A stretch of DNA of 13,888 nt from Clostridia bacterium (GTDB lineage: Bacteria; Bacillota; Clostridia; Oscillospirales; CAG-272): the NCBI GenBank assembly GCA_017407375.1, contig JAFQWT010000112.1, forward strand, positions 1 through 13,888, in the 5' to 3' direction. Below, piece by piece: positions 1 through 7,600 of this stretch. Position 1 is the first letter of the stretch; each line of letters begins with the position of its first letter. The position numbers and the translations under genes were made by a program. The notes beneath the pieces are model-generated. The model made no database searches and had not been told where the DNA came from. It saw only the letters and a list, made by a program, of their open reading frames with translations.

Positions 1-45
1 CGGCGAAACCCCATAGAAAACCGAGGAAAACGCCCCCTGCTCCTA

Positions 46-74
46 TTGACAAAGCGGGCGCAATATGTTAAAAT
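46..74 (+). promoter_or_regulatory. Strong sigma-A promoter of the secreted-protein gene
   Basis: A perfect -35 box TTGACA (46-51) is followed by a 17-bp spacer and the -10 box TAAAAT (69-74). A TG dinucleotide one base upstream of the -10 box (66-67) makes it an extended -10 promoter. Transcription should start near 81-82, giving a leader of about 143 nt. This is the best match to consensus in the window and suggests high, largely constitutive transcription of the gene at 225. Start site inferred, not seen. Confidence 0.85.
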
Positions 75-81
75 GAATTAC

Positions 82-224
82 TATATTAAGTAGAGTTTCA
101 CTCCTCGCGTGTCGCGCCACTGGCGGTGTGCCGCGCCTGGGAGGCGCTTTTCCCTCTCCGGTTTTTGTTTGCTACGGCAAATTGAAATACATCAATAATC
201 ATTTTTCAAGAAGGAGATCCCCTT
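82..224 (+). promoter_or_regulatory. Structured 5' leader with ribosome-binding site
   Basis: This long leader holds short GC-rich hairpins. CGCG/CGCG lies at 106-116. GCGCC (133-137) pairs with GGCGC (143-147) and is followed by TTTT. An identical GCGCC at 114-118 could pair with the same GGCGC, so alternative folds are possible. The hairpin at 133-151 is too short to be called a terminator with confidence. The Shine-Dalgarno AAGGAG is at 211-216, 8 nt before the ATG at 225. I recognise no known riboswitch class. Confidence 0.45.
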
Positions 225-3200
225 ATGAAAAAGAGACTTCTGTCTATGCTTCTTCTCGCCGTGATGCTGGTAACGGCGGTCCCCCTCGGGGCGCTGACCG
301 TCTTTGCCACGGACGGGGCTGAGGAGCCGAGCTTTGACGAAAAGGACTACAACGCCCTGTACGTGCAGGACGGCCTGTTCTTTGCGGCCGACTTCTTTGA
401 AGCCAAGGAGGGAGCCGCCCTTTCCGATTACATTTGGAAAAAGACGGGCAGCCCCACGCTCTCCACGGGCAAAACGCCGGTCATTGCCGACGGCAAGCTC
501 TCGCTGGATGCGGATGTTCTGACCGTCAAGCCCGCGGGCTCAATGACGGCGTCCGACCTTGATATCACGGTCGAGTACGTGATGGATGCCAAGCAATTCG
601 CCACCACTTCGCTTGGCAACGAGCATTTTACCGTCCGCGGCGCTTCGCTGTACAACGGTACGATCACCAATGCGACCGAGTCGGCGGGCATGTCCTTCTC
701 GTTCAAACAGCTCCGCTCGGGCAAGAGCGGTGCTGCGTGGTCCTTCGGGAACGGCTGGTACGAGGGCGGCTATGCGAGCTTTACCCGTATGCTTATGGAA
801 TGGAGTGAGGCAAAGACCCTCTCACTGCGCTCGGGTGCCGACACACTCTCCTTTGTGATGTCGCTGACCGGCCACTCCGCCCTTACGCAGGAGGCCATGA
901 CCGCCCTGAAGGAGGAGGTCGCCGCCGGGGAGCGTCTGCCTGCCCTGGCGATCTATACCGGTGCGATGGAGACTCCCCTGATTCACGCGGTCAACGAGAT
1001 TCCGATCTACTGGAAGAACACGAGCGACTGCCTGCTCGGCTACCGTATTTACGCATCTACAAACGCGGCCGGCACGTCGTACGGCAACCACCACCGCTGG
1101 GTGGATGAGAACTTCCAGCAGTATTTCGACGGCATGGCGACTGCCGACAAGCAAACCGCCATCAATGCGATCACCCCGGACGATGTTTATTACGGCGACA
1201 ACAACTCTCTGACCGACGAGGAAAAGACAGGTAAGTACCTTCTTTATACCACGCAGGCCGCGGCGAACGCCGCCATCGCTGCCCATACGGCGGCGCACCC
1301 CGAGGATACGTACACCTACGCGGTCGAGCGGTTTTATGCGGCGTCGCAGGACAAAACTCCCTACGGCATCGATCCCGCCCAGGTGTGGGCGGCCGGCTGG
1401 ACCGATACCATCGGTAAGGGCAACGCCTTCACGGGTGACGTGTACGCGATCCGTTATTATGACCGCGCGCTGACGCCCGACGAGATGGCACAGAACCGCT
1501 TTGCCGACCTTGCGAAGTACTACAAGGTTGACCTTACGGGCTTTGCGGGCATCGATGCGACGCTGCTCCCTGACGTTTATGACGCCGTGGCCAACGTGCA
1601 GATCGGTGATGCCGGTGCCGCCGAGGCGGTCCGCCAGGCGATCGTTGACGGCGTGGAGGCGACCTACGCACTTCTGAAGGTGGACGGTCAGGCCTCCCGC
1701 AACGCGTTCATCGACGTTGCCGCCGGCCTTATGGCTGACCTTGACCTGGTGGCTACGGTCGTTTCCTCGCTCCGTCCCATGGAGCCCGTCTACGAGGCGA
1801 TCGCGGCGATCCATGCCGATACCGCCTACACCTCGGCCGCCGACCTGGAGGCCGACGTCCGCGAGCTTTACGCCGCGCAGTACTTCTACGATTCCTACAA
1901 GGGCGACTCTGCCGACCTCAACGCCTTCCTCGCCTACGCCAAGGCCGAGGCCCTCTCGATCGAGGAGCTGATGTCGATCCCCTACGACGATCGCGTGGCC
2001 TTTGCCACCGCCAACAAGGGCGAAAACGGTGACTTTGCGGGCGTGACCCAGGACACGGTGGATGCCTACGCCGCCGAGGTGCTGGCCCGTTATGCCGACT
2101 TCCTCCCCGAGGAGTACGCCTACGACACGCTCTACGTGCAGGACGGCCTTGTCGGTCAGATCGACTTCTTTAAGCTGAACCCCTACTGGGCCGACCTCTG
2201 GAGCGACGAGGCCCCCGCCCCCGCGATGCCCACGCACCCCGCCGCCACCGAGGAGTTTGACTCTGTGACCGAGCGCCTCGATATGACGAAGGGGTATATC
2301 CTCGTGGCCTACGGCGACGAGCCCGCCCGCGATGTGAATCCTCCCGCCGCCACCGAGGACGATCCGTTCCGCGCCGCCGAGCGTTACGTGTATACCTATT
2401 CGGGCAACAACGAGTCCTTCTCGACCGCGTGGATCCATAACAGGGATCTCGCTAAGGCCAAGACCTATGATACGAAAGAGGAGGCCCTTGCGGCCCTTGA
2501 GGCGCTGAAGACCTCGAACCCCGAGCTCTTCCCCGAGCGCGCCACGCACCCCTACCACTCCTGGCCGAACCCCGACGAGAACGGAACGCAGGCCGTTTCC
2601 TACGGTGTGTATTACGCTCCCGTGCTGAACTCGGATTACAAGAAGGCAGTCTCCAAGTACGAGGCTGCCGTTGAGAAGCTCCTCAACACGTTCCTTGTGG
2701 CGGGCGCCACCACCTTTGACGTCAAGCTTCCCGAGATATCGGGCATTTCCTCGCACGACCATGACGGCTCGGCGCAGCGCGTTGCCTATGAGCTTGGCGC
2801 CGGCTACATTCAGCAGAATTACTTCTCGGGCCAGTCCTACCTCTCCATCAACAACGTTCCCATGACCGGAGCCCTGACCGGAGAGGTTGTGATGACGGCA
2901 GGTGAGAGAGCGCCCGACCGTGACCACGGCAACTTCTTCACCTTCTCGGATGCCGCCCTCTCCCGTCTCGGCGATCCTGACGGCAACCTCGTCTTCAAGG
3001 GCTTTGGCGGCTACAACGGCCTTGTCGGTCACACGCTTGCCACTCCCGTGGTGTTGGGTGTCTCGCTGACCGACGCCGTCACCTACACGGCGCTCGTCGA
3101 TCGCTCCTCCTCGTCCATCAAGACGGCGGCTTATGCCGACGGCTCGGTGATCGTTCCCGAGAAGAGCGTGACCGACACCACCGCGGCGGTCGTGACTACG

Positions 3201-4220
3201 TTTGGTTACGGCACGTCCTCCGAGTCGCAGATCTTTGCGATGCGCTTCTATCAGAAGTCGCTCACGACCGCCGAGATGGCGCAGAACCACTTTGCCGACG
3301 TTGCCAAGTACTTCCGCCTTGACCTCTCGGTCTTCGATTGCCTCTCGGCCGACCAGAAGGCCGTGGTCTATAAGGCCTTTGCGGATATCCGCCTGACCGA
3401 TGACGTCTCGAAGAAGGCGCTTCAGGCGCTCTATGACGAGATCGTGGGTAAGGTCTACTACGACACCCTGACCCTCACCCTGACGAAGGATGCCGACCTC
3501 AACCGTCAGTTCCTCGCCCTGGCGAAGCTTGTGGGCATGGACGTGACCGTGCTTGAGGGCGTGGACGCCGACTCGTTTGAGCCCGTGGCCCGCGACATCC
3601 TCGCAAGGTTTGACCCCGCCTTCGCGCAGAACAAGGCCGTGGTCGCCTCCTATACCGATGACGTCCTCAAGCCCTACAGCGCCGTGACCTTTGCGGGCTA
3701 CCAGATCCGTGTGGATTCGGGTGCCGCTGCGGCGAATACGGCGGGCGTGCGCGCGGTGTTTGACGTGGATACCGCCCTCCTTGCCAAGCTCTCCGCCAAG
3801 GGTGCCATCACCTTCGGTGTCAAGGTCTTTGCGAAGGGCGCGGACGAGAGCCACGCCGAGCTGAGGTTCACCTACAACGCCGAGACGGGCGCCATCACGG
3901 GTGAGAACCTGGTGACGGGCTACGAGCCCGAGGCCGTGGCACTCTACGAGCGCACGACGGTGGACGGTGCCCCCGTCACCTCCTTCAACTACTCGGTGGT
4001 CTTCCCGAACGAGGCGCTGACCGAGGAGAACCTCCTCGCCGAGCTGGTCTACAAGTACTACGTCACCGTGGGTGAGAACACCTACACGGTCACCGCCCAG
4101 TCGGCGCGCTTTGGCGAGTCGGTCTCGGCCGCCGAGGTCTACCGCCACTTTGCGACGATGGATAAGTACGCCGATGACAGGATGGTCGCGGAGGTGCTTG
4201 CTGTCCTCGACGTGGAGTGA
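225..4220 (+). CDS. Large secreted protein with two duplicated ~595-residue modules, function unknown
   Basis: 1331 residues. The N-terminus is a clear signal peptide: KKR, then a hydrophobic core, with likely cleavage after residue 28 (VFA|TD). The mature protein is a tandem duplication. LYVQDGL occurs at residues 45-51 and again at 636-642. The segment around EMAQNRFADLAKYY (from 420) recurs as EMAQNHFADVAKYF (from 1017). Both follow a strand-like D/QxxAxRxYxxxLT motif typical of the end of laminin-G/concanavalin-like jelly-roll domains, and both precede a helical stretch that includes a DLNxxFLAxAK-like repeat. Residues from about 1155 to the end form a separate beta-rich domain (GYQIR...GVRAVFDVD), similar to C-terminal domains I remember from other clostridial secreted proteins. 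I see no LPXTG sorting signal, SLH domain, transmembrane anchor or glycosidase catalytic motif. It could be a released or loosely bound adhesin or glycan-binding protein; this is inference. The start is fixed by AAGGAG 8 nt upstream and by the signal peptide. It is monocistronic, with its own promoter and terminator. Confidence 0.85.
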   Translation: MKKRLLSMLLLAVMLVTAVPLGALTVFATDGAEEPSFDEKDYNALYVQDGLFFAADFFEAKEGAALSDYIWKKTGSPTLSTGKTPVIADGKLSLDADVLTVKPAGSMTASDLDITVEYVMDAKQFATTSLGNEHFTVRGASLYNGTITNATESAGMSFSFKQLRSGKSGAAWSFGNGWYEGGYASFTRMLMEWSEAKTLSLRSGADTLSFVMSLTGHSALTQEAMTALKEEVAAGERLPALAIYTGAMETPLIHAVNEIPIYWKNTSDCLLGYRIYASTNAAGTSYGNHHRWVDENFQQYFDGMATADKQTAINAITPDDVYYGDNNSLTDEEKTGKYLLYTTQAAANAAIAAHTAAHPEDTYTYAVERFYAASQDKTPYGIDPAQVWAAGWTDTIGKGNAFTGDVYAIRYYDRALTPDEMAQNRFADLAKYYKVDLTGFAGIDATLLPDVYDAVANVQIGDAGAAEAVRQAIVDGVEATYALLKVDGQASRNAFIDVAAGLMADLDLVATVVSSLRPMEPVYEAIAAIHADTAYTSAADLEADVRELYAAQYFYDSYKGDSADLNAFLAYAKAEALSIEELMSIPYDDRVAFATANKGENGDFAGVTQDTVDAYAAEVLARYADFLPEEYAYDTLYVQDGLVGQIDFFKLNPYWADLWSDEAPAPAMPTHPAATEEFDSVTERLDMTKGYILVAYGDEPARDVNPPAATEDDPFRAAERYVYTYSGNNESFSTAWIHNRDLAKAKTYDTKEEALAALEALKTSNPELFPERATHPYHSWPNPDENGTQAVSYGVYYAPVLNSDYKKAVSKYEAAVEKLLNTFLVAGATTFDVKLPEISGISSHDHDGSAQRVAYELGAGYIQQNYFSGQSYLSINNVPMTGALTGEVVMTAGERAPDRDHGNFFTFSDAALSRLGDPDGNLVFKGFGGYNGLVGHTLATPVVLGVSLTDAVTYTALVDRSSSSIKTAAYADGSVIVPEKSVTDTTAAVVTTFGYGTSSESQIFAMRFYQKSLTTAEMAQNHFADVAKYFRLDLSVFDCLSADQKAVVYKAFADIRLTDDVSKKALQALYDEIVGKVYYDTLTLTLTKDADLNRQFLALAKLVGMDVTVLEGVDADSFEPVARDILARFDPAFAQNKAVVASYTDDVLKPYSAVTFAGYQIRVDSGAAAANTAGVRAVFDVDTALLAKLSAKGAITFGVKVFAKGADESHAELRFTYNAETGAITGENLVTGYEPEAVALYERTTVDGAPVTSFNYSVVFPNEALTEENLLAELVYKYYVTVGENTYTVTAQSARFGESVSAAEVYRHFATMDKYADDRMVAEVLAVLDVE

Positions 4221-4227
4221 GTGAGGC

Positions 4228-4315
4228 GAATTCCGGCATAATTTCCCGTTTCCGACCGCTCGACGTACGGTTGTACGCCATCGGGTCGGAGAACGAAAGA
4301 TTCTCCACGGAATTC
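4228..4315 (+). repeat. Nested inverted-repeat structure in the 3' UTR
   Basis: Just after the stop codon of the secreted-protein gene lies an 88-nt nested fold. The outer arms are GAATTCCG (4228-4235) and CGGAATTC (4308-4315). Inside, TCCGACC (4251-4257) pairs with GGTCGGA (4284-4290) and encloses CGTAC/GTACG (4264-4268/4273-4277). A further hairpin GGAGAA/TTCTCC (4288-4293/4301-4306) competes for the last bases of the second stem. It could be an mRNA-stabilising 3' structure, a small RNA or a dispersed repeat; the sequence alone does not decide. Confidence 0.5.
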
Positions 4316-4350
4316 TGCACTCTCCGCGGCGAAGCTCAAAATAACCAAAA

Positions 4351-4378
4351 AGGAGCAACTACGGTTGCTCCTTTTTTT
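4351..4378 (+). terminator. Intrinsic terminator of the secreted-protein gene
   Basis: A perfect 9-bp stem AGGAGCAAC/GTTGCTCCT (4351-4359/4364-4372) with loop TACG is followed by a run of T to 4378. An A-run just upstream gives it partial function on the minus strand as well. Confidence 0.93.
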
Positions 4379-4412
4379 ATCTTCGCCGTTCACCTCTTGC
4401 GTTTTTCATCGC

Positions 4413-4462
4413 GCCTTGCCCTCTCCGTCGGCTACGCCGCCACCTCTCCCCAAGGGCGAGGC
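4413..4462. repeat. Hairpin-forming intergenic repeat, copy 1
   Basis: GCCTTGCCCT (4413-4422) pairs with AGGGCGAGGC (4453-4462) through ten positions with one G-T pair. The interior contains CGGC-TAC-GCCG (4429-4439). The CCTCTCCGTCGGCTACGCCG core resembles a dispersed element I remember from gut Clostridia genomes; that resemblance is from memory. The inverse complement of 4493-4540 aligns with it, so the two look like diverged copies in opposite orientation. Confidence 0.5.
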
Positions 4463-4492
4463 CGATAGTAACCGCGGCATCGGAAAAACAAG

Positions 4493-4540
4493 ATGGCTCC
4501 CCTCGGGGGGAGCTGGCGCGGAACGCGACTGAGAGGGGTC
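4493..4540. repeat. Hairpin-forming intergenic repeat, copy 2 (inverted)
   Basis: The segment contains GCTCCCC/GGGGAGC (4496-4502/4507-4513) and CGCG-GAA-CGCG (4517-4527), then GACTGAGAGGGGT. Read on the minus strand it gives CCCCTCTCAGTCGCG...GCCAGCTCCCC, matching the layout of the element at 4413-4462. It probably belongs to the same dispersed family. Confidence 0.5.
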
Positions 4541-4546
4541 ACCCAT

Positions 4547-4620
4547 CACCGCGCCCCGCGCGGTGTATATCATCACGCGTCAGCGTGTATATCACCAAGG
4601 GCGTCCCGCCCTTGTATATC
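4547..4620. repeat. Three tandem hairpins joined by TATATC spacers
   Basis: Hairpin 1 is CACCGCG/CGCGGTG (4547-4553/4559-4565). Hairpin 2 is CACGC/GCGTG (4574-4578/4583-4587). Hairpin 3 is CAAGGGC/GCCCTTG (4596-4602/4608-4614). Each is followed by TATATC, and the two internal spacers are both 8 nt (TATATCAT, TATATCAC). Stem sequences differ while the spacer is constant, so the unit is conserved as structure plus spacer. No reading frame accounts for it. Confidence 0.6.
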
Positions 4621-4646
4621 CTCCGTGGGGGAAGCTTGGATGGGCC

Positions 4647-4677
4647 GAAAAAAGAAAAGCCCCGCGTGAAGCGGGGC
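4647..4677 (-). terminator. Intrinsic terminator of the alr-truB-addA operon
   Basis: On the minus strand a perfect 7-bp stem GCCCCGC/GCGGGGC (4671-4677/4659-4665, loop 4666-4670) is followed by TTTTCTTTTTT (4648-4658). It starts about 20 nt after the addA stop codon. Confidence 0.92.
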
Positions 4678-4696
4678 CGGGGGGTGGGGGATGCGG

Positions 4697-7600
4697 TTAC
4701 TCTACCTCTACCGCGATGCTCTCGCCAAGGGCGAGGGAATAGATGAGGACCTCGCGCGGCGGGGTGCCGTAGAGGCGCTCACAGGCGGCGGCGTAATAGG
4801 AGAGCTGGCGCGTGTGCCGCTCACGGAGCAGGGCACGCGCGGCGGCAGGGTCGCGGGGGACGCGGTCGGTCTTATAGTCGACAAGGCAGTAGCCGTCCTC
4901 CTCCTCGATCACGCAGTCGCAAACGCCCTGCACCAGCAGGGTGCGGTCGGCAAGGGCCTCTTTGGCGGTCTCCGCCTCGGCAAAGTCGGCGGCGGGGAGG
5001 AGCGCGTGAAAGCGCAGCTCGCGGCGGACGCGGCGGGCCGCGAGAATGCGCGCAAAGAGAGGCGAGGCAGCAAAGGTCTCGACCTCGCCGCGGCGCACGC
5101 GGGCGGCGTCCTCCTCGCTGAGGTAGCGCTCGTCAAGGAGGCGGGCAAGCTCGGCCTCGACCCCCTCGCTCTTAAGGCGAGCAAAGTCGGCAAACTGCAA
5201 AAAAAGGTGAGTGGCGGTGCCTGCCAGCGCCGCCTCATCGCGGTGGCGGCCCGAAAGAAAGGCGGGCACGCTTGGCGTGAAGGTCTCGGGCACGGCGGGC
5301 GGGGCGCTCTCCTCCCCCTCGGCGCCGTCAAGGACGTGTGGCGTGAGGCGGGAGACCGAGAGCTTTTCGGGCAGGTCGACCACGGCCCTGTCGGGATAGA
5401 CAAAGGAAAGACGCTCGGAAAGCTCACGGGTGAGGCGGTCTGCCTCGCGGTCCTCGGCGGTCGCGGCATCCTCGGCGGTCTCTGCCGTGGCGCCGCCATC
5501 GCCCTCGGCGGGCTCCCTCGCTTCGTTTTTAAGGGAGACGAGCGCGTCTTTTATCGTAGATAACGCCTTTTTTACAGGGTCCGCCGCGCCGTCGGGCGTG
5601 GGGAGCAGGTAGTCCTCCTTGGACTTCATCCGCATAGCAAGGATCCAGGTCAGCCAGTCGCCGCATTCCAGAATGCTCCATTCCGTGGGGAGGGTCAAAA
5701 GGTCCCTGGCCCGCTGAACGCGCGAGGAGGGATTACGGCAGGAGCCCGTGACGTACAGGCGCTCCCGCGCGCGCGTCAGGGCCACGTAAAGGAGGCGGAT
5801 CTTTTCCTCGGCGGTCGATAACTTCTCACGGTAGCGGTAGAGGGCCTCGATGGGGTGATGGCAGAGCGCCGTGCCACCGGCGATCGGCAGGGGCGTGCAG
5901 GGGCCAAATTCTTTGTCGTAAATAAAACTTGTCGAATTATCCACGTGGCGGAACTGTCGCTCGGTGTTGCAGAGAAAGACCACGGGGAACTCAAGCCCCT
6001 TGGACTTGTGCACCGTCATAAAGGTGACGGCCTCCTCCTCTCCCTCGGCGGCGGGGGTAAGGATGGTCTTTTCCTCCTCAATGGCGGAATTGACGTAGGA
6101 GATGAAGCTGTAAAGCCCTGCGTAGGACGTGCCCTCAAAGGAGCGGGCGTACTCGTAAAGGCGGTAGAGGTTATCGTGATGCTCGTCGCTCCCGCGGCCG
6201 TAGAGCGAGAGGAGGCGCGCATCGTGAAAGACGGTGAGAAGGAGATTTCCGACCGTGTCGCCCTCCGCCACGCGCCGCCAGGCCGTAAGCCGCTCGGCAA
6301 AGCGGTGCCCCTTGCGGAAGTCGGGATGGGCGGCGAGGTAGGAGACGAGGGCATCGTAAAGCGTGGGGGCGGCCTTGCCCTCAAGGCGCACAAGCGTCAG
6401 CTCGTCCACCGTAAAGCCAAAGACGGGGGAGCGCAGGACCGCCGCGAGGTAAACGTCCCGCCGCGGGTTGTTGATGACGTTGAGGAGCGAGAAGGCAAGC
6501 AGCACCTCGGGCGAGAGGAAAAAGTCGCCGTCAAGGTCGGTCACCACACGGCAAACGCGGGAGACGGCCTCGACAAAGGGGGGCATGGCGCTCCGTGCGG
6601 GGAAAAGGATCGCAATGTCGCGGGGGCGGATCGGCTCGCCGTTGTCCTTTTTGCCGTATTCAAGGAGGCGGCGGATCTCGGCGGCGACGGCGCCCACCTC
6701 GCCCTCGCCTACGGTGGAGCCCTCCTCGGGCTCCCCCTCCCCCTCTCCCTCGGCGGTCTTGGCGCCCTTCTCAAAGAGGAGGGTTTTTACGGGCGTGTGC
6801 CCCACGGGGGCGAGCTTTGCGAAGACGAGGTCGTCCTCGTCGCGGTATTCGACCGTCCGCCCCGCGAGGCGGAAGAGGGTCCCCGCCACCTCGTTTGCGT
6901 AGTCGATGATGGGCGCATCGCAGCGGAAATTGCGCGTGAAGAAGTGGGCGGCGGGGCCGTCCTTCCCCTCGGAGAGCGCGGGATAGGCACGGCGCAGGGC
7001 GGCAAAGATCGTGGGGTCGGCGTGGCGGAAGCCGTAAATGCTCTGCTTGACGTCGCCCACCATAAAGAGGTTGTCGCCCCGGGAGAGTGCCGAGAGGATC
7101 TCGTATTGCAGGGCGTTGACGTCCTGGAATTCGTCGATGTAGATCTGGTCGTACCCCGCCGCTATGGTGCGCGCCGTGGCGGTGGGCTTGCCGTCCTTGA
7201 CAAGGAGCGCATGCACCCTGCGCGTCACGTCTCCAAAGGAGAGGAGGCGGCGGCGCGCCTTCTCCTCCGTGAGGCGCCCGTCAAAGACGGTAAGGATACG
7301 GAAAAGAAGGTCGGAAAGGTCAGCAAGGTAGCGGCAGAGGGTGTCGCTGTCCTGCCCGGCTCGGGCGAGACGCTCCTCGTAGATCTCCTCAAGAAGGCCG
7401 CGCAGGGCGCGGCACAGCGGCGTCAGCGCGCGGTTGGCATCCGAGGCGTTCTTTGGGGGGTTCGGGATCCTGCCAAACGGGGAAAGCACCGTCGGGACGT
7501 CGGGGGGGCGGTCGCACGCTTCAAGCTCTGTGAGAAGACTCTCCGTGATCCCCGCCAGCTCCTCGGCGTACGCGCAGCGATGCAGGGCGCGCTTGTCGAG

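Noticed and set aside
822..4358. 1178-codon open frame on the minus strand, antisense to the secreted-protein gene
   Set aside because: It mirrors the codon bias of the real gene. The translation is low-complexity Arg/Gly/Val/His with no recognisable domain, and it runs through the intrinsic terminator without a ribosome-binding site.
4217..4468. 83-codon plus-strand ORF overlapping the end of the secreted-protein gene
   Set aside because: It starts with GTG, crosses the terminator hairpin and a repeat, and its product resembles nothing I know.
4547..4620. CRISPR array or riboswitch interpretation of the three hairpins
   Set aside because: There is no repeat of CRISPR length, only 8-nt spacers, and stem sequences differ. 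It lies after convergent genes, not before one, so it is not a leader riboswitch.
4671..4691. G-rich run on the plus strand beside the addA terminator as a G-quadruplex
   Set aside because: The G runs are uneven, part of them is the 3' arm of the terminator stem, and the rest sits in GC-rich intergenic sequence. There is no independent support.
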